Shown in pieces: positions 1 through 8,012 of a stretch of 64,000 nucleotides of DNA; position 1 is the first letter of the stretch, and each line of letters starts with the position of its first letter. The stretch is from CBDEGU01 sp965238045. Lineage in GTDB: Bacteria > Acidobacteriota > Terriglobia > Bryobacterales > UBA6623. Both the position numbers and the translations under genes were made by a program. The notes beneath the pieces are model-generated. The model was not told where the DNA came from. It saw nothing but the letters and a program-made list of their open reading frames with translations, and made no database searches. The stretch is taken from the NCBI GenBank assembly GCA_965238045.1, contig CBDEGU010000012.1, forward strand, positions 372,001 to 436,000. Reading direction: 5' to 3'.

Positions 1-227
1 CTGGTTTTCCATATTTGCAACGACTTACAGTGCTCGGCCACAGTGGCAGTCCTGGTGCATATTCGACGGCGATACACCCCGGCGATCCCGAAGCAAGCTT
101 GCCGGCCGCGGCCTGTGAGGGAAGGGTTTGCCGCCTCCCTGGAGGGGGCGCGGTCATGAGCGCGACAGGGTCCGCCGCAGTGTCTCGACGCGATACTTCA
201 TTTCGTACGGATTGAGGAGTAGAATTC

Positions 228-401
228 ATGCCATCGGTTGCTACCGCCGCGGCATCTGGCGTTGAAGCCAGGCCGCTCATGTCAAGGCCCGCCAACAAGG
301 AGGAGAGAGACGAGTGCATTGTGCGGCACTTGCCTCTGGTGCGCGCGATCGCCAATCGCGTCCGGGAGAGTCTGCCTGTTCAGGTTGAGCTAGACGACCT
401 A
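228..401 (+). pseudogene. N-terminal fragment of FliA/WhiG-type sigma factor, cut by IS630
   Basis: The ATG follows a good ribosome site (GAGGAG, 7-8 bases upstream). The 58 codons include the segment HLPLVRAIANRVRESLP, typical of sigma-70 region 1.2/2.1 in FliA/WhiG-type factors, and end at ...ELDDL. The IS630 element enters at the TA of that Leu codon (CTA, 399-401), and the next two codons lie in the IS and read Val-stop (TAG at 405-407). Removing the element and one TA restores DDL-VHAG in frame with the fragment beginning at 1635, giving a factor of about 266 residues, a normal size for this family. The 227 bases upstream contain no recognisable gene. A short open frame ends at 215, just before this gene, and could be the tail of an upstream gene, but I do not recognise it. 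Confidence 0.85.
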
Positions 402-1632
402 GTATAGCGTTTCATTAAAACATATCGATACGAGGATGTTTCCTGCTAGGCTGGATGCATGGCAGGAAAATCGAAGCGTCCCCAACTGCTTCTCACGCCC
501 GAAGAGTCGCAACATCTGCAGCGGCTGCGTCGTTCGCGTAAGGCTCCGGCTCGGGAGGTGCAGAGAGCCGAGATTCTGTGGCGCTATCATTGCGGCGAGA
601 CGATCGCCGAGATTATGCGGGCCGTGAAGATGACGCGCAAAAGCGTTGGCAAATGGATCGAGCGAGCCCTGGCCATGGGGGTGGAAGCGGCGCTCAAGGA
701 TGCCTATCATCGTCCCCGGGAACCCCGCATCAGCGAAGAGGCCAAGGCCTGGGTGGTGCACTTGGCCTGTAGCAAACCCAAGCAACTCGGTTACGCCGCC
801 GAGCTCTGGACCCGCGGCGCGCTCGCCCGGCACGTGCGCCAGCATGCCGTGGAAGCGGGCTATCCGGCCTTGGCCCAAGCGGCCAAGGCGACCGTCCATC
901 GGATTCTGGCCGAGCAACCTCTTCACCCGGAGAAGGTGAAGTACTACTTGCAGCGCCGCGACCCGGATTTTGAGTCCAAGATGCGGCAGGTGCTGCTGGT
1001 CTACCGCGAGGTGGCCTTGCAGAATGAAAGCGCGGGCGAGGGCGGCCCATCGCCGGGCGTGATTACGGTTTCGGTCGACGAAAAGCCCGGCGTGCAAGCG
1101 ATCGCCAACACCGCTCCGGACCTGCCGCCGACTGCGGGGCGGCATCCCTGCGTGGCTCGAGATTACGAATACAAACGTCTGGGAACTTGCTCGATTCTGG
1201 CGGCGCTGGACTTGCACGACGGTCGGGTGACAGCGCGGGTGGAGCGGCGCCACCGCAGCCGGGAATTCATCTTACTGCTCAAGGATCTGGACCAATCCTA
1301 CCCGGCCCACTGCACGATCCGATTGATCTTGGATAATCATTCCTCCCACGTTTCCAAGGAGACGAAGGACTATTTGGCGACGCGTCCGAACCGCTTCAAA
1401 TACGTGCATACGCCGACCCACGGGTCCTGGCTGAACATTGTCGAGACGCTGTTCGGGAAGATGGCGCGCACTTTTTTGAAGCGAATCCGGGTGGAGTCCT
1501 GGGAGGAACTTCGAGAACGAATCCTGCAGGGGATCGCGGAGATCAACGCCGCCCCCGTCGTTCACCGCTGGAGGAAGTTCGAGCCGCTGGAGAGCGCGTC
1601 TGAGATGAGTACAGTTTAATGAAACGATATAC
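402..1632 (+). mobile_element. IS630-family insertion sequence, copy 1 (1231 bp)
   Basis: The ends are imperfect inverted repeats: left GTATAGCGTTTCATTAAA, and the complement of the right end GTATATCGTTTCATTAAA, with one mismatch. The element is flanked by TA on both sides (400-401 and 1633-1634), the dinucleotide target duplication of IS630/Tc1-mariner elements. It carries one transposase gene. A second copy at 5343-6573 has the same length and I find one base difference (C at 1436, T at 6377), which indicates recent transposition. Confidence 0.95.
459..1619 (+). CDS. IS630-family transposase (copy 1)
   Basis: This 386-residue DDE transposase fills the IS630 element. The first ~120 residues form a helix-turn-helix region (IAEIMRAVKMTRKSVGKWIE). 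The catalytic triad is visible as D207 (SVDEKPG), D292 (LILDNHSSH) and E329 (NIVETLFGKM), with D-E spacing typical of IS630. The frame is intact and the stop lies 13 bases before the right end. It is identical in protein sequence to the copy at 5400-6560, so both are probably functional or were very recently. It makes the cuts and joins that move the element into TA targets. Confidence 0.95.
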   Translation: MAGKSKRPQLLLTPEESQHLQRLRRSRKAPAREVQRAEILWRYHCGETIAEIMRAVKMTRKSVGKWIERALAMGVEAALKDAYHRPREPRISEEAKAWVVHLACSKPKQLGYAAELWTRGALARHVRQHAVEAGYPALAQAAKATVHRILAEQPLHPEKVKYYLQRRDPDFESKMRQVLLVYREVALQNESAGEGGPSPGVITVSVDEKPGVQAIANTAPDLPPTAGRHPCVARDYEYKRLGTCSILAALDLHDGRVTARVERRHRSREFILLLKDLDQSYPAHCTIRLILDNHSSHVSKETKDYLATRPNRFKYVHTPTHGSWLNIVETLFGKMARTFLKRIRVESWEELRERILQGIAEINAAPVVHRWRKFEPLESASEMSTV

Positions 1633-1634
1633 TA

Positions 1635-2261
1635 GTGCACGCCGGAATCCTCGGACTTGTTGATGCCATCTCGAAATACGACCCGGAGAAAAAGGTCGCC
1701 TTCCACCTCTATGCCAAGCACCGGATACGGGGAGCGATTCTGGATAGTCTCCGGCAGCTGGATTGGGCTTCGCGCGATCTGCGAAAACGTTTCAAGTCCA
1801 TTGAGGCGCTGACGCAGAGGCTCGGGCAGGACTACGGCCGCCCTCCCAGCGAAGCCGAGATCTCCCAGGCTATGGGGGTGACCGAACTTCAGTTACGCCG
1901 CATGAAGGTCGAACTTCACAACGCCGGCCTCACCGCGGGACAGCCGCACCGCGTCGAAAAACCTGATCATTCCAGCTACGCCGAAGTCGCCGAAGCACCG
2001 ACCTACCGGCCTGATCAGGTCTTTGCCAACCGTGAATTACGGATGGTGCTCGACCGCATGATCACCACTCTGCCGGTTCGCTACCAGAAAGTCATACGGC
2101 TCTACTACGACCAGGAACGCACGATGAAGCAGATTGGAGCCGTTCTCGGCGTCAACGAAAGCCGTGTGTCGCAAATTCACAAAAGCGCCCTGGAGAAGTT
2201 AGGCTCGGCTTTGCGAACGAATGGTTTCCAGTCGCCCGAAGCGTTTCTTGAAGACGCCTAG
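1635..2261 (+). pseudogene. C-terminal part of FliA/WhiG-type sigma factor (IS630-disrupted)
   Basis: This is the larger part of a flagellar/WhiG-type sigma factor. It opens with VHAGILGLVDAISKYDP, the region 2.1-2.2 core-binding segment that continues from DDL at 401. Region 2.4 (YAKHRIRGAILDSLRQLDW), region 3 and region 4 (MKQIGAVLGVNESRVSQIH, the -35 recognition helix-turn-helix) follow. A GTG at 1635 could in principle start translation, but such a product would lack part of region 2 and its context offers no clear ribosome site. The family directs flagellar, chemotaxis or developmental genes. The stop overlaps the convergent ligA stop by four bases. The gene is very likely inactive unless the IS excises. 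Confidence 0.85.
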
Positions 2262-4327
2262 ACGGGCGCGTCCTGGCGGGCGATCAGGTTCCGAAGTTCC
2301 GGCTCACCAATCACGGGGATACCGAGTTTGCGGGCCTTTTCGAGCTTCGATCCGGCTTTTTCGCCGACCAGGACATAGGCCGTCTTCCTACTGAGCGAGC
2401 CGCTGACCTTGCCGCCCGCCTGCTCGATGAGCCGCGCCGCCTCGTGGCGACTCAGGCCGGGGAGGGTCCCGGTGAGCACCAGCGTCTGGCCGGCAAGCGG
2501 ACCCGGGCCGCTTGCCGGTTCGGTGTCGTCCTGGTACTGCTCGAAGGCCAGGCCCGCCTCGCGCAACTGACGAAGCAGCGTTTGATTGTTGGGTTCGCCG
2601 AAAAAGTTCCTCACCGCTTGGGCGACTCGCGGTCCAACGTCGTGGATTTGTTGCAGCTCATCGGCGCTTGCCGCGCGCAACGAGTCGATGCTTGGGTACT
2701 GCGCGGCGAGAACCTGCGCGGTGCGTTCCCCGACGAAACGAATGCCGAGCGCGAAGATCAGACGGGCCAGCGAGCGGGAGCGCGACGCGTCCATCTGTGC
2801 CAGAAGGTTGAGGGAGGACTTCTCGCCCATTCTATCGAGTCCTTGCAGTGTTTCCGCCGTGAGAGTGTACAGCCCGGAGACGCTTGCAATCAGGCCTTTG
2901 GCCACAAGCTGATCCACGAGAGCCTGGCCGAGTCCGTCGATGTTCATCGCGCGCCGCGAAGCGAAATGCAGAATCGATTCCTTCAGGCGCGCCGCGCAGT
3001 CCGCGTTGACGCAGCGGCGAATGGCCTCTCCTTCCTCGCGCACGAGCCTTGTTTCACACACGGGACAGGAATCGGGCATCGCGAACGGGCGCCGATCCGC
3101 CGCCTCTTGGACGACACGGATCACCTTCGGGATGACGTCGCCGCTGCGTTCGATGAGCACATGGTCGCCGATCTGAAGTCCCAACCGCTGGATCTCGTCT
3201 TCGTTGTGCAGCGTGGCGCGCGAGACGGTAACTCCGCCCACCGCCACGGGCCGCAGCTTCGCCCGCGGCGTGACCGCGCCGGTGCGGCCTACCTGCACGT
3301 CGATCCCCTCGACGACGGTCTCGGCCTGCTGGGCCGCGAGCTTGTAGGCGATCGCCCAGCGCGGCGCCCGCGCGGTGCTGCCCAGTTCGCTCCGCAGGTT
3401 CGCCAGGTCGACCTTCACGACCAAACCGTCGATCTCATAGGGAAGCGAGTCGCGTTTTTCAAGCCAGCTCGAGGCGAACTCGATCATCGATTCGATTCCG
3501 CGGCCCCGCGTGCGATGAGGATTCACCTTGAACCCTAACTCCGCAAGCGTCTCGAGCGTGTCCCAATGCCGGCTGATGACGGGTTGGCCTTCGCGAAGCA
3601 GCGCGTAGGCGAAGAACTCCAGCCGCCGCGAGGCTGTAATTTTCGGATCCAGCACGCGCAGCGACCCGGCCGCCGCGTTCCTCGGATTGGCAAACGGCGG
3701 CAGATCGCCGGCCAATCGCTCGCGATTCAAACGTTCGAACGCCCGGCGGTTCATGACGATCTCGCCCCGCACCTCGATCTCACCCCGCATCCCGGTCTCA
3801 CTGCCCAGGCCGGTCGGGAATCGAGGCAAGCCGCGAAGCGCCAGCGGCAGGGACCGAATCGTGCGAGCGTTCTCGGTGATGTCTTCCCCGGTGCGTCCGT
3901 CCCCGCGGGTGAGCGCTTGACGCATGCGGCCGTCTCGAAACCGGACCGCCATCGAGATGCCGTCGAGTTTGAGTTCACCGACGTAGTCGGCCGCTTCCAG
4001 AGCGGCGCGCTCGCGCACGCGGCGGTCGAACTCTCGCAACTCGTCCTGGCTGAAGGCATTGTCGAGGCTGAGCATCGGCGAGGCATGCTCTGCCTTACGG
4101 AACCCTTCTTGCGGCGCTCCGCCGACGCGTTGTGTTGGCGAGTCCGCCCTCAGCAGACTCGGATGCTGCTGCTCAAGCTGGCGCAGCCGCACCATCCAGG
4201 CATCGTATTCGGCGTCTGAAACTTCGGGCTGGTCGAGCACGTAATACAGATGATCGTGGCGCTCGATGGTGGAGCGAAGCTCTTGCGCCTCACGCCGAAG
4301 TTCCTCGGGAACAACGCTTTGGGGCAT
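2258..4327 (-). CDS. ligA: NAD-dependent DNA ligase LigA
   Basis: This 689-residue protein seals nicks in duplex DNA using NAD+, and is essential for replication and repair. All family parts are visible: the N-terminal Ia domain (HDHLYYVLDQPEVSDAEYD), the adenylation motif with K120 (ELKLDG), an OB-fold region, a four-cysteine zinc finger (CPVC...CVNADC), helix-hairpin-helix repeats (LDRMGEKSS..., IHDVGPRVAQAV) and a C-terminal BRCT domain (LVLTGTLPGLSRHEAARLIEQ). Length and order are normal. It starts divergently from the lipid kinase gene, with a 27-base gap between the two start codons. It lies between two directly repeated IS630 copies, so recombination between them would delete this essential gene. 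Confidence 0.97.
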   Translation of the reverse strand: MPQSVVPEELRREAQELRSTIERHDHLYYVLDQPEVSDAEYDAWMVRLRQLEQQHPSLLRADSPTQRVGGAPQEGFRKAEHASPMLSLDNAFSQDELREFDRRVRERAALEAADYVGELKLDGISMAVRFRDGRMRQALTRGDGRTGEDITENARTIRSLPLALRGLPRFPTGLGSETGMRGEIEVRGEIVMNRRAFERLNRERLAGDLPPFANPRNAAAGSLRVLDPKITASRRLEFFAYALLREGQPVISRHWDTLETLAELGFKVNPHRTRGRGIESMIEFASSWLEKRDSLPYEIDGLVVKVDLANLRSELGSTARAPRWAIAYKLAAQQAETVVEGIDVQVGRTGAVTPRAKLRPVAVGGVTVSRATLHNEDEIQRLGLQIGDHVLIERSGDVIPKVIRVVQEAADRRPFAMPDSCPVCETRLVREEGEAIRRCVNADCAARLKESILHFASRRAMNIDGLGQALVDQLVAKGLIASVSGLYTLTAETLQGLDRMGEKSSLNLLAQMDASRSRSLARLIFALGIRFVGERTAQVLAAQYPSIDSLRAASADELQQIHDVGPRVAQAVRNFFGEPNNQTLLRQLREAGLAFEQYQDDTEPASGPGPLAGQTLVLTGTLPGLSRHEAARLIEQAGGKVSGSLSRKTAYVLVGEKAGSKLEKARKLGIPVIGEPELRNLIARQDAPV

Positions 4328-4354
4328 GGAGGTTTTATTATAAAGTGGTCACCG

Positions 4355-5359
4355 ATGAAGTTTCGTCAAGCGAGTTTGATCTACAATCCGGCCTCGGGCC
4401 GCAAGCGCACCTCCCGCCAAAAGAAGGTTGAGCAGGCGCGGGAGATTCTGCTGCCGTGGATCGACCAGGTGGACCTGACGCCGACCAGCCGCCGCGGCGA
4501 CGCGACCCGGCTGGCCTCCGAGGCGGTAGTTGCCGGCTGCGATCTGGTCATCGCCTGCGGCGGCGATGGCACGATCAATGAAGTGGCCGGCGGCCTGGCC
4601 GGCTCGGACATTCCGCTCTTCCCCCTGCCCGCCGGAACGGCCAACGTGCTGGCCGAGGAAACCGGCTTGCCGATGGACCCCCGCGGAGCCGCCGCCGAGT
4701 TTCCTTCTCTTGCGGCGGAAAGGGTTCCTCTCGGGGTGGTGCACTACAGCAACCCCCGGCCTGGCTCGCGCCATTTCCTGCTGATGTGCGGAGCCGGGGT
4801 CGACGCGAGCATTGTCTATCACCTCGACACAAGGCTCAAGGACTACATGGGACAGGGCGCCTATTGGGTGGGCTCAATCGAGCAATTGCAGCGGAAGTTC
4901 GAGTCTTTTGAGATCAGGATGAACGGCAAAACCCATCTAAGCACGTTTGCCGTAATCAGCAAGAGCCGCCGCTACGCGGGCAAACTCACGCTCACTCCCA
5001 ACGCACACCTGCTCGCGGAGCATTTCGAAGTGGTTGTCTTCCACGGGGATTCACCGCTTCGATATATCGGCTACATCGCGCAGATCGCCACGCAAACACT
5101 CGATCATTTTCCCGACGTCTCTTTCCATTTTGCCGAGCAGGTCGAAATCCTAACGCCAGCCGATCAGCGAGTGTATCTCGAGGTGGACGGCGAATACGCC
5201 GGCCGTCTGCCGGCGAAGGTCGAGATCGCTCCCGAGAGCCTGATGCTGCTGCTGCCGCCCGATTACGCCCGCCGGGCAAGCCAGGAAGCCGGACTTCTAC
5301 CACGGTGTGCCAGACGCCGCGCCGCGCCCGATTCCTATCCTAGTATAGCGTTTCATTAA
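4355..5359 (+). CDS. Diacylglycerol/lipid kinase family protein (YegS/DgkB-like)
   Basis: The product is a lipid kinase-type enzyme that phosphorylates diacylglycerol or a related lipid with ATP at the inner membrane. The N-terminal DAGK catalytic domain has the nucleotide-binding ACGGDGTINEVAGGL motif and PLPAGTANVLAEE, and the C-terminal half has the family's beta-sandwich (DVSFHFAEQVEIL). The ATG at 4355 begins MKFRQASLIYNPASG, matching the family start; the longer upstream frame overlaps the ligA start and is unlikely. A second IS630 entered at 5341-5342, so the last five residues and the stop come from the IS. The core of ~315 residues appears complete, so function is probably kept. Confidence 0.88.
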   Translation: MKFRQASLIYNPASGRKRTSRQKKVEQAREILLPWIDQVDLTPTSRRGDATRLASEAVVAGCDLVIACGGDGTINEVAGGLAGSDIPLFPLPAGTANVLAEETGLPMDPRGAAAEFPSLAAERVPLGVVHYSNPRPGSRHFLLMCGAGVDASIVYHLDTRLKDYMGQGAYWVGSIEQLQRKFESFEIRMNGKTHLSTFAVISKSRRYAGKLTLTPNAHLLAEHFEVVVFHGDSPLRYIGYIAQIATQTLDHFPDVSFHFAEQVEILTPADQRVYLEVDGEYAGRLPAKVEIAPESLMLLLPPDYARRASQEAGLLPRCARRRAAPDSYPSIAFH

Positions 5360-6573
5360 AACATATCGATACGAGGATGTTTCCTGCTAGGCTGGATGCA
5401 TGGCAGGAAAATCGAAGCGTCCCCAACTGCTTCTCACGCCCGAAGAGTCGCAACATCTGCAGCGGCTGCGTCGTTCGCGTAAGGCTCCGGCTCGGGAGGT
5501 GCAGAGAGCCGAGATTCTGTGGCGCTATCATTGCGGCGAGACGATCGCCGAGATTATGCGGGCCGTGAAGATGACGCGCAAAAGCGTTGGCAAATGGATC
5601 GAGCGAGCCCTGGCCATGGGGGTGGAAGCGGCGCTCAAGGATGCCTATCATCGTCCCCGGGAACCCCGCATCAGCGAAGAGGCCAAGGCCTGGGTGGTGC
5701 ACTTGGCCTGTAGCAAACCCAAGCAACTCGGTTACGCCGCCGAGCTCTGGACCCGCGGCGCGCTCGCCCGGCACGTGCGCCAGCATGCCGTGGAAGCGGG
5801 CTATCCGGCCTTGGCCCAAGCGGCCAAGGCGACCGTCCATCGGATTCTGGCCGAGCAACCTCTTCACCCGGAGAAGGTGAAGTACTACTTGCAGCGCCGC
5901 GACCCGGATTTTGAGTCCAAGATGCGGCAGGTGCTGCTGGTCTACCGCGAGGTGGCCTTGCAGAATGAAAGCGCGGGCGAGGGCGGCCCATCGCCGGGCG
6001 TGATTACGGTTTCGGTCGACGAAAAGCCCGGCGTGCAAGCGATCGCCAACACCGCTCCGGACCTGCCGCCGACTGCGGGGCGGCATCCCTGCGTGGCTCG
6101 AGATTACGAATACAAACGTCTGGGAACTTGCTCGATTCTGGCGGCGCTGGACTTGCACGACGGTCGGGTGACAGCGCGGGTGGAGCGGCGCCACCGCAGC
6201 CGGGAATTCATCTTACTGCTCAAGGATCTGGACCAATCCTACCCGGCCCACTGCACGATCCGATTGATCTTGGATAATCATTCCTCCCACGTTTCCAAGG
6301 AGACGAAGGACTATTTGGCGACGCGTCCGAACCGCTTCAAATACGTGCATACGCCGACCCACGGGTCCTGGCTGAATATTGTCGAGACGCTGTTCGGGAA
6401 GATGGCGCGCACTTTTTTGAAGCGAATCCGGGTGGAGTCCTGGGAGGAACTTCGAGAACGAATCCTGCAGGGGATCGCGGAGATCAACGCCGCCCCCGTC
6501 GTTCACCGCTGGAGGAAGTTCGAGCCGCTGGAGAGCGCGTCTGAGATGAGTACAGTTTAATGAAACGATATAC
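5343..6573 (+). mobile_element. IS630-family insertion sequence, copy 2 (1231 bp)
   Basis: Same orientation, length and termini as the copy at 402-1632, with one base difference found. It is flanked by TA at 5341-5342 and 6574-6575. The left junction lies in the 3' end of the lipid kinase gene and the right junction in an open frame of unknown function. With copy 1 it brackets a 3.7-kb segment (sigma factor remainder, ligA, kinase), an arrangement resembling a composite transposon. Each copy has its own TA duplication and a different target, so two independent insertions are the simpler explanation. Confidence 0.95.
5400..6560 (+). CDS. IS630-family transposase (copy 2)
   Basis: Identical in protein sequence to the transposase at 459-1619: 386 residues, an N-terminal helix-turn-helix and a DDE triad (SVDEKPG, LILDNHSSH, NIVETLF). 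The single base difference between the copies (AAC to AAT in an Asn codon) is silent. The intact frame and intact ends make this element a candidate for continuing activity. Confidence 0.95.
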   Translation: MAGKSKRPQLLLTPEESQHLQRLRRSRKAPAREVQRAEILWRYHCGETIAEIMRAVKMTRKSVGKWIERALAMGVEAALKDAYHRPREPRISEEAKAWVVHLACSKPKQLGYAAELWTRGALARHVRQHAVEAGYPALAQAAKATVHRILAEQPLHPEKVKYYLQRRDPDFESKMRQVLLVYREVALQNESAGEGGPSPGVITVSVDEKPGVQAIANTAPDLPPTAGRHPCVARDYEYKRLGTCSILAALDLHDGRVTARVERRHRSREFILLLKDLDQSYPAHCTIRLILDNHSSHVSKETKDYLATRPNRFKYVHTPTHGSWLNIVETLFGKMARTFLKRIRVESWEELRERILQGIAEINAAPVVHRWRKFEPLESASEMSTV

Positions 6574-6575
6574 TA

Positions 6576-7409
6576 GATTGTTCAGTTGCTGCCCGCAAAG
6601 CGGCAGAGTTCTTCAGTCGCGGTTCTGAAGGTGATTTGGGAGGGGCTGTGGACTCGGCCATGGATTTCGAAGAAGCCTTCGACGACTGCCAAACTGGTTT
6701 CGAGGATAAGACAGTAGTTAGCAATGGGCACCTGCTTGTCGAGAATGTCGGCAAATTCAACCAATTGACGCTGAGATTCGACGCGGGCTCGGACCATGAC
6801 GCATTCGAGTACATAGTTGGACGTGTCTGGGCCGTGGGGCAAACGATTCCTGCGGGAGCCATCACAGTACAGAATCCGAACAGTCAACTGGCAACGTTTG
6901 ACGGTTTTTCTGCCGTCACGATGAACGTTGGTCGCCTTAGGTCGGGGCAGCACGCTGTTATCTTTAGGGCGAAGGAGCTCGGATGTACGATCTGCTTGGG
7001 GATTGAGCACTACGTGTGGGTGGAGATCTCTAATCCACAGACAGCAGGTCCGCTTGAAGACCCAGTTGCTTGCAGACAACTGGAACGCGCGCTCACACGG
7101 GTCGACGGGGCAATAGTTGCAGACCGACGGGCAATCGCGGGCCTTTTGAATAGCAATGCTCCAGACATCAAGCGAGCGTTCCAGCTTTGGAGAAGGGCAA
7201 TGAACATTTGTCGTAGAAACAACCGAGATCCTAGCGGTTGTGCTCTCGGCGACGCCGTTGACTTTTGTCCTGAAACATCCTTCGGTTTGAGGCAGACGGC
7301 ATGTGAACAGCTTCGCCAGCGCACACAAGACTTGGACGACCGACTTGCCGAAAGGCTGAGGCTATGGCGGACTAAGCCCGACAAATGTAAACACCGTTCC
7401 AATTTGTAA
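6576..7409 (+). pseudogene. Unknown protein gene, 5' end probably removed by IS630 copy 2
   Basis: The frame is open from the IS630 right junction to the stop, encoding about 277 residues; TTG at 6636 is the first possible internal start. I recognise no domain. The middle (VSNGHLLVENVGKFNQLTLRF ... AVIFRAKELGCTICLG) could be a beta-rich segment, and the C-terminal 120 residues are charged and helical with six cysteines. Joining 5342 to 6576 keeps this frame open leftwards into the end of the kinase gene in a different frame (reading PRPIPILDCSVAARKAAEFF across the junction), so the original start probably lay within or beside the kinase 3' end. The opposite strand is also open for 248 codons, but its residue pattern looks less protein-like. 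Function unknown. Confidence 0.45.
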
Positions 7410-7571
7410 TGCTGCCCCAGCAACACGGGCGCGCGTACGCTGCCCCATTTTGAATGCCAGCCGGCGATCGCGAACAGCGATTGACGGACGCATGTAGTCC
7501 CCGTCGTGCAAGAGTTCCTGGCCTGACCTCACTGTGCTGGTGCCCGCAGGAATTGGGAAGCAAAACCGCCC

Positions 7572-7599
7572 TTGACACCCCCTGCCCCTGCGCTACAAT
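7572..7599 (+). promoter_or_regulatory. Near-consensus sigma-70 promoter
   Basis: TTGACA (7572-7577) and TACAAT (7594-7599) are separated by 16 bases. This is the best sigma-70 match I see in the window. It points to the small gene at 7647 and lies directly before the palindrome at 7604-7627. Confidence 0.75.
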
Positions 7600-7603
7600 T
7601 GGG

Positions 7604-7627
7604 GTAACATAAAGGACGTTATGTTAC
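7604..7627 (+). promoter_or_regulatory. Palindromic operator candidate over the transcription start
   Basis: GTAACATAA and TTATGTTAC are perfect 9-base arms around a 6-base centre (AGGACG). The site begins four bases after the -10 box, so it covers the expected +1 and would suit a dimeric repressor. The protein that binds is not evident. AAAGGAC inside the centre also sits where a ribosome site would serve the ATG at 7621, so a bound repressor or an RNA hairpin could block translation as well. Confidence 0.6.
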
Positions 7628-7662
7628 TGCAATTAAATCACTTAGAATGCCTTCACCGCTGA
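7621..7662 (+). CDS. Possible 13-residue leader peptide
   Basis: ATG at 7621 follows AAAGGAC by three to four bases and encodes MLLQLNHLECLHR, ending in TGA at 7660-7662. It overlaps the first five codons of the gene at 7647, which has no obvious ribosome site of its own, so translation of the two could be coupled. This is inference from spacing only. A frameshifted N-terminus of the main gene is an alternative. Confidence 0.3.
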   Translation: MLLQLNHLECLHR

Positions 7663-7913
7663 CGGAACAGGATCGAGAACAGATCTTGGCTGATCTGACC
7701 GAAGCGCATAACGCCATCTCGAAGCTGGTTTCCGACCTGCGGCGTCGCTATGCAGCCAAGTCGCCGGCCCTCAAGACGGCGGTCAAAGCGGAACGCGATC
7801 TCTTTCACCTCAAGCGAGAGATTCTCAAACTGGATTCCGAGAATCCGCCCGTTCGATCGCCGCTGCCTTCTCGGACCAGAACAGAAAACTTCATCGATTC
7901 CGAGCGGCTCTAA
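7647..7913 (+). CDS. Small helical protein of unknown function (88 aa)
   Basis: I do not recognise a family. The residues suggest an acidic-basic helical hairpin: EQDREQILADLTEAHNAISKLVSDLRRRYAA, then KTAVKAERDLFHLKREILKLD, with heptad-like leucines, and a disordered Pro/Arg tail. There is no signal peptide, membrane segment or cysteine. It stands alone behind a strong promoter with a palindromic operator and a possible leader peptide, so it is probably a tightly regulated cytoplasmic protein. A role as a small DNA- or protein-binding regulator is possible but not shown. Confidence 0.6.
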   Translation: MPSPLTEQDREQILADLTEAHNAISKLVSDLRRRYAAKSPALKTAVKAERDLFHLKREILKLDSENPPVRSPLPSRTRTENFIDSERL

Positions 7914-8012
7914 ACCGTTGCTCAGATCACCGGCCGAGCGTGTGTACCGCCCTTTCGGGGCGATTCTTGATTGGTCTTCTTTGTTGCCAAGGGAGGCCGA
8001 ACCGCAAAAAAG

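Noticed and set aside
6582..7328. A 248-codon minus-strand frame opposite the unknown gene fragment
   Set aside because: Cys/Arg/Pro-rich without pattern; codon usage and residue alternation on the + strand look more natural. Not fully certain.
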